The translations under genes were made by a program, and so were the position numbers. Shown here in pieces: positions 11,400-24,041 of a stretch of DNA of 64,000 nucleotides. Origin of the DNA: Nymphaea colorata (lineage: Eukaryota; Streptophyta; Magnoliopsida; Nymphaeales; Nymphaeaceae); the NCBI RefSeq assembly GCF_008831285.2, contig NC_045149.1, positions 2,656,500 through 2,720,499 of the forward strand, in the 5' to 3' direction. The notes beneath the pieces are model-generated. The model did no database searches. It worked only from the letters and a program-made list of their open reading frames with translations, and was not told where the DNA came from. The number at the start of each line of letters is the position of its first letter. Position 1 is the stretch's first letter.

Positions 11400-12650
11400 G
11401 TAAGGTATTTTGTTTACATGTAAAAAAGTTATCAAATCTTACTTGCAGATCGTATAAATGAGATGTAATTACTTGTACTCACCTTTATTTCCTTGTGTGG
11501 GGTTCTGAGAGATGGGATCCAACCTATCGATACGAGGTATAACCGTTCCTAATGTCTTTACTAGTGGTAATGACTAGACCAAATGTTTCAATTTCTACAT
11601 CTAAATGTCACCCAAAACCTAAGAAAACAAACGTACCCTAAATTTATACCCTAAATTTGAAATCATGCATGTTTTAAAATCTATATAGATAAACAAGAAG
11701 AAATTAATTTGAAGTTTTATTCATGTTTGAATCAGGATCGACCAAAGCAAATCAATGTCCTAAATCAAATATGATGCATATAAACTAGGTCACATAGACC
11801 TAGAGTCTGGTCTCTACTAAGACTGCAATGTAGGTTGTCGACCTGTTTAGGGAAAATAGGATCTGAATCCAAAGACTGTAACTCAAAATCCAAGATTTAA
11901 GATCATGAATCAAGATCCATGACCTAAGATTCGAGATCCAAAATCTGAGATACAAAACCCATAATATAATGCTCGAGATTTGAAATCTAATATACAAATC
12001 TGAAATCGTAAATCCAAAATCCAAGATCTATAATCTATGATCTGAAGTCCAAAAGCCAAAACCTAGATCTAAGATCTGAAATCCATAACTATCATTGTGA
12101 TTCTTGGGATCTAAATCCAAACTCTTTGTTTATGATAAAATGGAGATTTTGATCAAAATTCAAGATCTAAATAACTGTAGCAAGGCGGTCAAAAGGGCTG
12201 GTTTCGATCCAACTTGAATTGGGTTTGAACATACTCGACATCTTGATTGGAACATATGAGTTTGGTTTTATTTAAGCCACATGATTCTTGATATGATCTT
12301 TATTCATCTTACGTGGAAGTTAAAGGAATTCACTACATCCAACCTTCAGGATTGGGTTCACATATAGTGGGCCCCAAGACCGGGCTGGGCTAGGTCTCAA
12401 AGGACTGAACTAAAATTGGGCTCCATGCCTACATGACCTAGGGTTTTTGAAATCAAAATAAATAAATTGATTTTGAAAAAAATTTAGAGAACTATGATTT
12501 GGAAATAGTTCTTGAATAAAAACAAAACTGGATTTAGGTTTTCACATACCTGGGCTAATGCCTCAGGGTATGATACTAAGCTGATCCGGTCTGGTTTCGA
12601 ACAAGAGGTGCATGTGCATGCTGATTGATTTGCTGCATGCTAAAATAAAT
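11400..12650 (+). repeat. Dispersed repeat, copy A (partner at 16630-18650)
   Basis: Starting near TTTTGTTTACAT, this stretch matches the partner copy through the phrases GAGATGTAATTA, TTCCTTGTGTGGG, ACCGTTCCTA, ACATAGACCTAGAG, GGCGGTCAAAAGG and GGGCTAATG. The middle (11870-12080) is rich in ATCCAAAATC/ATCTGAAATC phrases. Copy A runs on into the minisatellite, copy B does not. It may be the LTR or untranslated part of the Gypsy-like element, but no LTR boundary can be fixed. Confidence 0.65.
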
Positions 12651-15180
12651 GTCCCATGCATGACTAATGAGAGCATGAAAAGATATAAAACTTGTATGGA
12701 GCAAATACGGGTGCTTGTGGGTCTCATACAAATACATGTGCTTGTGTGCTTGTAAAGATTTAAAACTTGTATGCATGAAAGCATGAAAATGTGTACCGAA
12801 GTGCGAAAATGTACAATGAAGTGCAGAAATATGTGTTGTGGTAAGTATACTTGTGTGTGCCGAAGTGAAAAAAAATTATGCAATGGTACATTCATTTGTG
12901 TATGCCGAAGTGCGAAAATCTTAGACTAGAGTAAAAAAGTTTGAAAACTTATGTAGACTAGTATGTTTATTTGTGTGAGCCGAAGTGCGAGAATCTTATA
13001 TCAAGGCACTTTCACTTGGGAGGTGCCGAAGCACAAAATCATATACCAAAGCGTGTTTACTTATGTGCACTGAAGCGCAAATATCTTACACTAAAACATT
13101 GGACTTTTGTGTGCTGAAGCATGAAAAATTATGCATTAGTACATTCACTTGTGTGAGCCAAAGGATGAAGGGCGCCGAGGCACGTTCACTGAAGGGCGCC
13201 GAAGCACAAAATCTTATGCCTGAGCATGTGAACGTTGAGTGTAAACTAGTATGTTTACTTGGAGGTGCCGAAACACAAAATCTTCTACTAGTGCATGTTC
13301 TTATAAAACTTGTATACGAAACACGAAAAATGGTGTGTTGAAGCAGGGACACTGTTGTGCCATGGCATGAAATCATTTTGGAAACTTGTGGAAGTTTGGC
13401 CTACATCAAAGTGCAAAACCATGTTTGGAAGCAAGAAATTTGTAAAAATTTGAGTGTGCCAAAGCACAAAATTGAAAACTTTTGCAATTGTGTCTAAATT
13501 GAAAACTTGTACACACTGATGTGCAAACCTACAAATTAGCATGTGTTTGAAAAACTTACACACTGGTGTATGAATTTTGAGAAACCTATGCACATCGAAG
13601 TGCAAAGTTTGAAAAACTAGGCTATGCCAAAGCACGGAAATGTTGTGTTGAAGCATGAATTGACCCGTAAAATTTGATTGTACAGAAGTGCAAAAACACA
13701 AAAGTTGAATGAAATTAGTAAACTTATATGTAATTGCAAACTTGTATATGATTGGGAAATCCGTGACCATAGAAATGTGAATTTGAAAAACTTGTATAAA
13801 CCGAAGTGCGAATTTTGAAAAACTTGTATGCACCAAAGTACATAATTGAAAAACCTGTGTGCACCAAGGTGTGAATATTGAAAAAAACTATGTACACTGA
13901 GGTGTGAATATTTGAAAATTTTATGCACATTGAGGTGCGATATTGGAAGAACTTGTTTGATTGAAAAAAAATCCGTGTGCACTAAAGTACAAGATTGGAA
14001 AAACTTGTGAAATTTAAAAATATGTACTCACCAATGTGGAAATTTTGAATAACTTGTGAAATTGAAAAATTTGTGATTTTTTTGTGCATGTGTCTTTTTT
14101 CGTCACTACTCATGACGAAGGCGTGTTGGTGGCTCCCACAAGCGAGCAAAAGATGCTTGGCAATCCTTGGTAGAGCTTATTCATGATTTTGTGCCGAACC
14201 CGGCGAACGAACAAATATGTGGTCTTTCTGGAAATGTTCAACAAGAACAAGATAGTGATTTTTCAAATCTCTCAAAATAGAATATATTTCAAACAGATAT
14301 GCTATGGTCCGTAACCTCGGCAGGGTTGTGCACCAATGTGCGAGATCTGGAAAAATCTTTGAAATTTGAAGGTTTGTACGCACCAAGGTGCAAAACTTGG
14401 AAAACTTGTGAAATTTGAAACCCTATGAGCTTGAAGGCACGAAAACTTATTAAATTAAAAAACCTATGTGCACCGCAGTGTTAGATTGGAAAAACACGTG
14501 AGCTTTAAAAACTTGTGTGCGTCAAAGTGCAAAATATGAAAATCTTGTGAAATTTGAAAACCCATGCGCACTAAGGTGCAAAATTTCAAAAACTTGTGAA
14601 GTTTGAAAACCTATTCGTACTAATGTGTGAAATTTTGAAAAACTTGTGAAATTGAAAAGTCTATGAAAACATTACAGCATTGGAGTGTGAAATTTGAAAA
14701 CATGTGTGTGATTGGAAAACATGCACACTGATTTGCAAGATTGGAAATTGAAAAACCTGTACGCACCATGGCAGAAGTTTGAAAACCCTGTGTGCACCAA
14801 TGTATAAAATTTTGAAAAATGTGTGCATCAAAGTGTGATCTTTGAAAAACCTCTGAAATTGAAAAACAAGTATGTACGAATATGAGAAATTTTGGAAAAC
14901 TTGTGAATCTATGTGCACCAAGGCGCAATATTTTGAAAAAATTGTAAAGTTGAAAGTTTTGTACATCAAGGTGTGAAATTTTAAAAATTTTGTGAAATTG
15001 AAAATCTGTGTGCTCAAGGTACAAAATTTTGAAAATTTGTGAATTTAAAAATTTGTGTGCACCAAGGTACAAAATTTTGTGCATTTAAGTGCAAAAGATA
15101 ACCAGCTTATATTTACCAAATTTTGAAAACTTGTGTTTACCGAAGTGCAAAATTGGAAAAACCATATGTGCTTGAAAACT
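12650..15180 (+). repeat. Degenerate minisatellite, about 2.5 kb
   Basis: Long run of units built on TGTGCACCAAGGTGCAAAAT and TTTGAAAAACTTGTGAAATT. The period is close to 47 bp in the right half and longer in the left half, where GTGTGCCGAAGTGCAAAATC is the recurring phrase. The core GCACCAAGGTGC is an inverted repeat. Minus-strand frames of 100-180 codons here (13288-13836, 14620-15084) are repeat artefacts. A shorter stretch of the same family is at 33400-33870. Confidence 0.8.
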
Positions 15181-16630
15181 TAATGCATTCGCAAAGATCA
15201 CAAAACATTGGGAACTTGTGGACTAATTGCTCTTAAATTTTGAAAACTTGTTTATAATGTTTTATGGTTATTCCCTTGCAACTTGTAATGCTCTTGTAGA
15301 AAAGATGTTCCAATATTAACGACAGTGAAGGCAATGCATGAATAGAGACAAGAGACTAGTCTGGCCATCAGGGAATATATCACATTAGAGAATACTATGA
15401 TGCTTGGACGTGAGAGGAGGAACATTGACTTTGATTGAAGAAAGAAACTTGAGGAGGAAATCCAAATCATTCCTACATGGCATGGGAGAGAACAAGAAAT
15501 AAAATGATAACAAGCTTGATTTGAAATTTTGATGTTCTACGCATGATTGGGAAGTAGATTCTGTTGTTTGGGTCACTTCCAAGAATAGAATGTATAATGT
15601 GGCCCGAGCAAAATGTCTTGATCATAATGACTGACAAAATGACATGGTGAGAATCAAGACATATATGTGAATGGATACACAAATAGAGGTAGACCAAACT
15701 AGACGATGAGACTATGCCTATTAAGGTTGACCTACTAGAAGATACAAATTGAATGACAGTGTTGACCCTTATAGGCTGAAGAGACCTATAAGATGACACC
15801 AAAAAGGAAAATTCTAGACAATTTTGTACATGAAAACAAAGATTCTTTTGAAAAATTTGTCTAATTTTTTTTTAATGAAAATTTTGGTGCATAGTATTGA
15901 TAAAATGTGATGCATGTAAAAGGAATAAACATGTAATTCATACAAAGATACTCATAATGATACAAACATCATCCCCCAATGACACGACTCTATCATGCAA
16001 AGGTTTTAAATCACCTTAGTCACATAAACTAGATATTTGGAGAGTTGAGATTATCAATTGTTCCATAGACCAGATATACCCTTATATTTAGACAATAAGT
16101 CTAGAGTACGTGGCAGACTCCTCCAACGGTTTTAAGGGCTAAGGGTCTTCATTCTTCTTGATTACTCACTAATATACTAGATAATCCTGCTATACATGTG
16201 AAGGAGCAGCCATTACCCGCCTCCAATAGGTTGGTCCAACCATTGGACTACCCTGAGCTAATCCATACAGAGAGTGTTCCACGATGCGATGATCAAGACA
16301 TATAAGTGAAGGAAAATTTCGAAATATGCAAGCACAAGCACAAATAGTTAGCCCCAATACAATGTGGCCTAAGATGAGAGTTAAAATCAAAGAAAGAAGT
16401 AAATGTTGTTTTCAAACAACTCCTAAATTGAGAAGGATAATATGTGATCCTATATCTGTGTGAACATGGAAAATTTCTTTCAATTCTAAGTTCTAATGCA
16501 CATGAAAAAATATTGGTAAATTAAAATTGAGTAGCTAAGTGGCTCTAAAGGTGGGATGCCATTTAAAATACAGAAAAGTGAAAAATTTTGTCTAGTCACA
16601 TAGTGACAAGTCCCAACACAAGTGCCAGTT
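15181..16630. other. No recognisable gene
   Basis: AT-rich sequence between the minisatellite and repeat copy B. The minus-strand frames at 15252-15802 and 16190-16390 show no domain I recognise and no supporting signals. I see no RNA gene. Confidence 0.5.
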
Positions 16631-18650
16631 TTGTTTACATATAAATTTTTTTAACAAACCTTACATGCAGTCTATCTAAATGAGATGTAATTAGTTGTAC
16701 TTGTCTTTGCTTCCTTGTGTGGGATTCCGAGAGACGAGACCTACCCATTGGTACCCATTGGTATGAGGTTTAACCGTTCCTAGTGCCTTTATCAAGGGCA
16801 ATCATCTAAGGACTAGACCAAATAATTCAATTCTTATCTCTAAATGTCATCCAAAGCCTAAGAAAGCCAACGTACCATAAATTTGAAATCATGTATGTTT
16901 TAAAATGTAAACGTATTTAAAAAAAAACTGGAGAGCAAGAAGAAATTAATCTGAAATTTGTTCATGTCCAGATCATCATAGATCAATGCAAATCGATGTC
17001 CTAAATATAATATGATGCATGCAAAAACTAGGACACATAGACCTAGAGCTTGGTCTCTACTAGGACTGGGATGTAGGACGTGGGCCTATTTGGAGAAAAT
17101 AGGACCTAAGTCTAAAGGCTGCAGTCTTAATTTGAGATATTCTTATTCTTGATTGAAATAGGAGATGTCAAAATATACAAAATGTCACATCACATTATCG
17201 TAATTCATGATCCAAAATTCAAGATTTGAAATTGTGATTCAATATCCACGATCTACGATTCAAGATCCAAATCAGAGGTACAAATTCCATAATCTAATGC
17301 TTGAAATGTGAATTTGATATCCAAATGTGAAATCTTAAATCCAAAATCCAGGATCCAAGATATATATTATAAGGTCAAATCGATGTCCTAAATCTAATAT
17401 GATGCATGCAAAAACTAGGACACGTAGACCTAGAGCTTGGTCTCTACAAGGACTGGGATGTAGGACGTGGGCCTATTTGGAGAAAATAGGATCTAAGTCT
17501 AAAGGCTGCAGTCTTAATTTGAGATATTCTTATTCTTGATTGAAATAGGTGATGTCAAAATATACAAAATGTCACATCATATTATCGTAATTCATGATCC
17601 AAAATTCCAGATTTGAAATTGTGATTCAATATCCACGATCTACAATTCAAGATCCAAATCAGAGGTACAAATTCCATAATCTAATGCTTGAAATCTGAAT
17701 TTGTTATCCAAATCTGAAATCTGAAATCCAAAATCGAGGATCCAAGATATATATTCTAAGGTCAAAAATCCAAAATCCAAAGCTTAGGATCCAACATCCA
17801 AAATCTAAAGTTGGAAACCCAAAATTTAATATCGAAAATCCATAATCTAAGGTTCAAGATCCAAAATCCAATATTTATGATCTGAAGTTTATGATTCAAG
17901 ACTCCTTACATGAAATCTGATGCAAAATCCAAAATCCAAAGATGTAAGATCTAGAATCTAAAATCGTTAATATGAAATTTATTATCCAAAATCCATGATC
18001 CCATGTCTTGAAACCCAATACTTGACATCTGAGATACAAGATCCATAATCTGAGATCCAATATCTCATAGCGATAATTTATAATTTTGATTCTTGAGATA
18101 TAAATCCAAACTCATTGTTTAGGATCAAATTGAGGCTGGTCAAAATTCAGGATCTAAATAAGTAAGGTTAGGCGGTCAAAAGGACTGGGTTCAGTCTTAC
18201 TTAAACTAGGTTTTGAACCTACTTGAACACATCTTGAATGGGACATATGAGTTTGATTTTATTTAAACCACATGATTCTTGATATGATCTCTATTCATCT
18301 TATGTGGATGTTAAGGAAGTTCACTGAATATAGGCTAGAAAATTAGGTTCACAAGTAGTAGCCTCTAAGACCGGTCTAGGTTAGGCCTCAAAGCACTGAA
18401 CTAAAATTGGACTTCACACCTACATGACTTAGGGTTCTTGAAATCGTTTTAAAAAATGATTTTGAAAACATTTTAGAAACCAATGACTTGGAAATAGTTC
18501 TTTCATGAATACCAAACTGGATTCAGGTTTTCACCTACTTGGGCTAATGGCTCAGAGTGTGATACAAAGCTGACACAGTCTGGTTTTGAACAAGGTGTGC
18601 ATGTGCATGTTCAGTGATCTGGTGCATGTTAAAATAAATGTGTCATGCAT
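16630..18650 (+). repeat. Dispersed repeat, copy B, with an internal duplication
   Basis: Direct-orientation partner of 11400-12650, beginning at GTTTTGTTTACATATA. It is longer because of a 387-bp tandem duplication (16991-17764) and an expanded run of ATCCAAAATC-type phrases up to about 18110. It ends near the shared phrase AAAATAAATGTG/CATGCAT, where copy A switches to minisatellite. Confidence 0.65.
16991..17764 (+). repeat. Tandem duplication of a 387-bp unit
   Basis: Unit 1 (16991-17377) and unit 2 (17378-17764) both start AATCGATGTCCTAAAT and run in step with few substitutions, including the shared phrases GGGATGTAGGACGTGGGCC and CATCACATTATCG versus CATCATATTATCG. The offset is 387 bp at both ends. 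It is much younger than the surrounding repeat. Confidence 0.85.
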
Positions 18651-20549
18651 AACTAATGAAAGCACATGAAATATGATCTATTATGCATGATGCAAAAGCA
18701 AACAAGAGTAAATTATGGAATTGAAATGAAATACAAGAAAAGGGAGTAAGTTCTTTCAAAAGTGGAATTCTAATTTGAAAATGAGGATATGATAAAAATA
18801 GAAAACAAAAGTAGATTACTTAATGCAGACTCGATGACATTTTAAAGTCATGACTGTGATCCTCACAAGTAACCTTGCTTGATTTTGAAAATTAATTTGT
18901 AGATCATATTATTTTATATTGGACCACTTTGGATGCAAGTTTGAAATCTACTTTCATGAAAAATGACTCTCCATATGGAAATAAGTTTTTTTTATTGGAT
19001 TTATGTCTGGATCAAAATCATTTGGATTAAAAAAATTGTGAGTTTGAGACTTTGGATTTAATACAAAGTCTTGCATCCAAAGTGGTCCAAATTGCAAGTT
19101 TACTTGGATCCAAATATAACTTGATGAAACTTATATCCAGATATAAAATCCAATTTTATTTAAGTTGAAAATTGCTTTATAGATTTATGAAAGTTATTGA
19201 AAACGAGTCCTCTTTATCATGAACTAAGGAAAATAGAATTATATGATGGGTTTAAATTGGATATAACTTTGAAAACCAGATTTGAATTTCAAAATGGAAA
19301 TTTTGGATTTGAAATCCATTTGAAAACATCAAATCAATTTCAGTTCCACGCATCAAATCAATTTCAATTCCACAATCCAACAATGTAAATCAACATTTAG
19401 TACTGAATGCCAATCATAACTAAGCATGCTTCCTAAATGTTTGGATGATCAAAATGAGTAAAATTCAACTTTTAAGAGACAGCAAAATAATCATGAAATT
19501 CGAGATGAAGTCAATGAAATCACTTGAATGATCGGCGGCCCATTGGAATTGAAAATATCACATGATAAACAAGTCTAGATCCAGCCAGATTTTGAGGAGT
19601 ACAGTTGCCGACCCACAAGAGGATGCATCCAAGTGCGCGAGGTTCATTCCAACAACGTCCCCTTCATTGGAAAAGAGCACACAGAAAAAAAGGTAAAAAC
19701 ACTTAAAAGTATTCATCACGCCTGGTGATGTGCTTTTACATTTTCTTGTCTGTGTTCACGGACAAGAAAATGTAAAACCACACCACCAGAGTGTAACGAT
19801 GCCAAAATCTGATAGGAAATTGAGAGGATAATGGCCAGGCAGTCACCTCCAGCAATCATGCAGCTCAGGATCCGATAGTGGTTTCCTCTCAGTTCAATCA
19901 AGCACATCCAAAAAGAAGCAGGTTGAAAGTACTTGAACGAACACAAACATGATAGCAATTGCCAAATTGCTTCACTCACTTTTAGATAAGGCCTAAATCT
20001 GGTTGGGAAATGAGGGTTAATAACCACATGAACTTATGGTGGTGGCCTCTAGTGAACACCAACACACTTGATCACAATATCTTCCACAGGACAGACCATA
20101 CGATGCTAAATCTCGCTCAGATTACTTAGACTATACCAAAATAAGTTTGGGATGGTTGAATGCAGCACCAGAGGTCTGAATATCCCAAATCTGATCAGAA
20201 ATTTGGGGTGTTGTCACCGTTTTTCAAGTAGACGACATCAACACTCCAAGCCCCCAGTTCTTTCGGTGGATCCCTCGATCGTTCATGGATGATGCAACAT
20301 AAAACACATGGGATGGTAGATTGGAGTGGATTGAAGAGTAAGGATGCAGAGAAGGCCAAGAAGGAATTGGTGGATGTTGCTGCTGGATGGTCTGAGACAG
20401 AGTAGGTGGTGGAGCAATGTGCAAAACCGTGATGGGATCAGTGGATACTGCTGGTGATGAAGCAGGAGGAAACCAAGGAAAGAGGGGAAGGCATGGGAGA
20501 AAAGGGAAGAGTTGGGGAGGAAGAAGGCTGATCAGGTGGATGGACAAGT
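18651..20549. other. No recognisable gene; purine-rich toward the right
   Basis: AT-rich with ATTTGAAAT phrases up to 19.4 kb, then mixed sequence. Minus-strand frames at 19716-20027 and 20224-20583 were inspected; the second is Pro/Ser-rich because the plus strand is purine-rich, and neither shows a known domain. Confidence 0.45.
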
Positions 20550-20957
20550 TGTTGGAATTGTAGCAGTGGAATGACACCTCCATTCTGATATGTGCTTCCT
20601 TGGCAAGTTTACTAGCAGTGTCTCCAAGATGAGCACGTGAACGTCGAGAGGCAGCTGTTGCAGTGACAAAAAATTAGCCGAGTTTGCTTCTATGAGGCAC
20701 CGACTACGGCACTCAACCAGTAACCCTAAATCAAGAATTTTTTGTCATATATAGGTTGTCTCGTAGGTTTTTTTGAAGCCCAGTAGGCGGTTAGGACATG
20801 TGAGAGATTGGCAAACAGAAAAAGGTAATCTAAATCTTTGATTTTATTTAACAAAGTTTTTATTTGAAAAGCAATTTGCAAGTTTATCTGGTAACTGTGA
20901 GTGGGCCCCCTAGCAGTTACGAGATGAAGAGATAGGGCTCAGAGCCACTATTCAACA
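20550..20957 (-). mobile_element. 3' LTR of an old minus-strand Copia element
   Basis: Read on the minus strand it runs TGTTGAATAGTGG...CAATTCCAACA, with canonical TG...CA ends, 408 bp. It is bordered inside by the purine tract GGTCAAGTAGGAGA (20958-20971, minus). It matches 26883-27055 plus 32264-32437, which I take as the split 5' LTR, at roughly 75-88 percent by eye. The site CAACCAGTAA at about 20714-20723 corresponds to the point where the younger Copia entered the other LTR. Confidence 0.7.
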
Positions 20958-20971
20958 TCTCCTACTTGACC
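20958..20971 (-). other. Polypurine tract of the old Copia
   Basis: GGTCAAGTAGGAGA on the minus strand directly precedes the TGTTGAATAG start of the 3' LTR. Confidence 0.55.
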
Positions 20972-21199
20972 ATGAGACTGCCAATTTGCTTCCACTATGT
21001 GTAGATTTTCTCAATCTTTAGTTACATGGTTTTCCTTAATTGGTTTAACCATCGTAACTTGAATTTTATTCAAGGTTTATAGTGAGGTTTTCCTTTCAAC
21101 GGTTTTCCATCGCAACCTTTCAAATATATTTTAACCCCAATATAGACTACATATTTGATAAACAAATTTTCAGTTATTCTCTTAGTTAAGGGATCAGCT

Positions 21200-22300
21200 A
21201 CTATATCATTGGTAGGCATATCTATTTACTCTTTGAGCTAACAACTCCATTTTTTATAAGACATATCGCTGCCTGATTATCACAGTATAGTTGAACTAAT
21301 TCATGATCAAGATCTAACTTCAAGTCTTTCAAGAACTGATTTACATAGACAACAAAGGTAGTAACAACATTACATACTACATACTGCTTCTTGTGTATGA
21401 TGAGCAATACATCTCTGTTTCTTGCAGGACTAGGTCATTGTTTCACCTCCAAAGAGAAATACATATCCAAATGTGGACTTGCTATCATCTTTACAGCCAA
21501 CAAAATATGCATCGGAATAGCCAAATAGAGTTAACTCATCAGCTTGGTAGGACAATTTTAGTCCTTTTTTGTCTTTAATATACCAAAAAATTCTTTTAAC
21601 TGCTTGCCAGTGGGACCAACCATGATTACTTTGGTAATGGCTCAAAAGACCAATAGGAAAACTTATATTTGGTCTTGTGCATAGTATTAAATACATTAAA
21701 TTACCAACAACCTGTGCATATGGAACATTTAATTTCTATAGTCCTTCACTGGGACAATCACTTCTCCTTAGATTTACTCCTTTAGCTATGGGAGTTCCAA
21801 TAGGTTGCCAATCTTGCATTCAAAACTTCTTTAAGATATAATCAATATAACTTTCTTGCCTCAAATTCAGAATTCTCGAGTTTTTATCTCAAATGATCTT
21901 TATTTCTAGTATATAAGATGTTTCACTCATGTCCTTCGTTTTGAAGTTCTCGTTCAACCAAGTCTTTGTTATGAGTATCATATTGTTATCATTTCCAGTT
22001 AATAAAATGTCATCGACATATAGTGATAGGATGCAAAAAAAAACAGTTTTCTTGACATATACACAATGGTCAAACTGATTTGCTACATATCAAGCTTTGT
22101 GATTGCTTTGTGAAAGACAAAATACCACTGTCTAGGCTACTGCTTCAAGCTGTAATGTGATTTATTCAACTTGTATACTTTGACTTCATTTTCTTCGATG
22201 ATATATTCTTGTAGTTAAGTCATATATATCGTTTATTTTAACTCACCATTTAGAAAAATAGTCTTTACATCTGTTTGACAATATACAAGTCATTGAAGGC
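21200..22300 (-). pseudogene. Copia reverse transcriptase / RNase H remnant
   Basis: Minus-strand reading gives an RT phrase with YVDDI about 22020-22000, the connection MYLILCTRPNISFPIGLLSHY (21696 downward), then RNase H-like GYSDAYFVGCKDDSKSTFGY at about 21500, and YCDNQAAICLIKNG near 21280. Frames 21430-21696 and 21222-21407 are separated by a frameshift and stops. The order agrees with the C-terminal half of a TNT1/Tork-like Copia polyprotein. It belongs to the same element as the LTR at 20550 and the gag at 24042-25108. Confidence 0.75.
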
Positions 22301-22729
22301 CGTGATAACGATAATTATTCTAATTGATGCAAATTTTGCAGTCGATGAACATGTTTCTAGGTAATCAATTCATTCATTTTAGGAAAAAACTTTCACCACC
22401 AGTCTTGTTTTAAATTTTTCGACTTACCCATCACTGTTATACTTTTTCTTCAGCACACATTTACACCCAATGCGTCTTCTATCCTTAGGAATATCTAATA
22501 GTTCTCAGACTTTATTCGTTTTTATGGATTCGATTTCCTCATTCATAGCATTTACCCAATTTGACGATTCATGCGAGTTTATAGTTTCATCATATGTCAG
22601 ATTGTTGGATATTTCGTCAATTTCTATTAAATAGCATAGCTCTTCTATTAGACATACATAGTAATCATTCAAATATATTGGAGGAGTTCTAGGTCTTTTA
22701 TGACCTCACAAAGTCTGAGAAGCTGAGGT

Positions 22730-22855
22730 AATTAGTTCACTATCAAACTATTCTCCAGTTGGTTCATTGTCAAACTGTTTCTCATACAGTTCATGCTTAA
22801 TTGGTTCATTGTCAAACTGTTCTCCAGTCGATTCATTGTCAAACTGTTCTTCTGA
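22730..22855 (-). repeat. Short tandem repeat in the integrase-RT linker
   Basis: Four related copies of TCATTGTCAAACTGTTCTCC-like sequence on the plus strand, about 27 bp each with one longer spacer. It falls in the acidic linker between integrase and reverse transcriptase of the old Copia, a part of the polyprotein that tolerates length change. Confidence 0.6.
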
Positions 22856-22869
22856 ATAAATCAGATCAT

Positions 22870-24040
22870 CTAGTAAATCGGTTTAATCTTCAACTAGATC
22901 ATTGTCTTTATTATTGAATTCTTCTAAGAACTCTACATCCATACTTTCGATAAGTCTCATAGTCGACTGATATAATCTGTAGCCTTTAAATCCTTTTGGA
23001 TATCCAATAAACAAACATCTTACTAATCTTTTATCTATTTTATCCATGTTTGCATCTAGAATTTTCACTTGTGCTATAATATTCATCTTCTGAGATGTCT
23101 TAAATCTTGTTTGACACAAGTCCATCTCTCATAAGGAGTGGTTGAGATTGCTTTGCATGGCAATCGGTTCATAGTATACATAGTTGTTGACACAACTTTA
23201 CCCAAAATACTTTGGGTAATTGTATATCTACTAGCATGGATCTTACCATGTCCAAGAGGGTTTTGTTACACCTCTCAGCGACACCATTTTGTTGTGGTTT
23301 TTTAGACATTATTTTTTGCCCATTAATGCTAAGGTCTTCACAGTATTCGATAAATTCATTCGATGTATACTCACTACCTCGATCAGACCTTACAACCTTG
23401 ATATATTTTTCAAGTTGTCTCGACTTAATTTTTATATTCCTTGAATTTTTTAAGTGTTTCAGATTTATGTTTGATCAACTAAAGATAACAAAATCTCGAA
23501 AAGTCGTCAATGAATGTTATGAAATATAACATGCCACTATGTATTTGGACCCTGAAAGGTCTACAAATATCTCTATAGATAATCTCCAATAGATCAACGA
23601 TCTGAATTACTTCAACGGAAATGATTTACTTGTCATCTTTTCATATAAACAATTCTCACATTTCATCATATCATTTATATTTATATCGGGCATTATACAT
23701 TGTTGTGATAGTCTTCATCATATTGATGCTTACATGGCTTAATCTTTCATGTTATATGTTCGCACTCGTTATATGTTCGCACTCACACTCAATGCACAGT
23801 CAATATAAGAATCTAAAGTTTTATTCATTTTGTTGAGTTTAAACATGCAATGTTATTTTACATATTTTCATTCGAACATGGTTCTCTCTTGTTTTTTTAC
23901 TGTGACGTTTCATAGAACAAAATGAACTTTAAAACCTTTTTCAGCCACAATGTGGATAGACAGTATGTTCCTTCTCATGGACAGAACATACAAAACTTCA
24001 CTAAGAATGACACTGGTGGCTCCAACATTTAGTCGATGTG
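22870..24040 (-). pseudogene. Copia integrase remnant
   Basis: Minus-strand translation shows the catalytic integrase region: KVVRSDRGSEYTSNEF at 23400-23350 and [20 protein letters not shown] at 23300-23240, followed by the C-terminal phrase RCLFIGYPKGFKGYRLYQ at 23020-22970. The Asp and Glu of the catalytic triad in these blocks are present. The chain is split by stops, and the region upstream of 23450 (pre-integrase zinc finger) is too decayed to read well. Confidence 0.75.
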
Positions 24041-24041
24041 A

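Noticed and set aside
12563-15084. Minus-strand frames of 96-182 codons and a CRISPR-like look of regular units
   Set aside because: The units drift in length and sequence, there are no unique spacers between constant repeats, and the proteins are repeats of the satellite unit.
20224-20583. 119-codon Pro/Ser-rich minus-strand frame
   Set aside because: Explained by purine-rich plus strand; part of it runs into the LTR of a Copia element.
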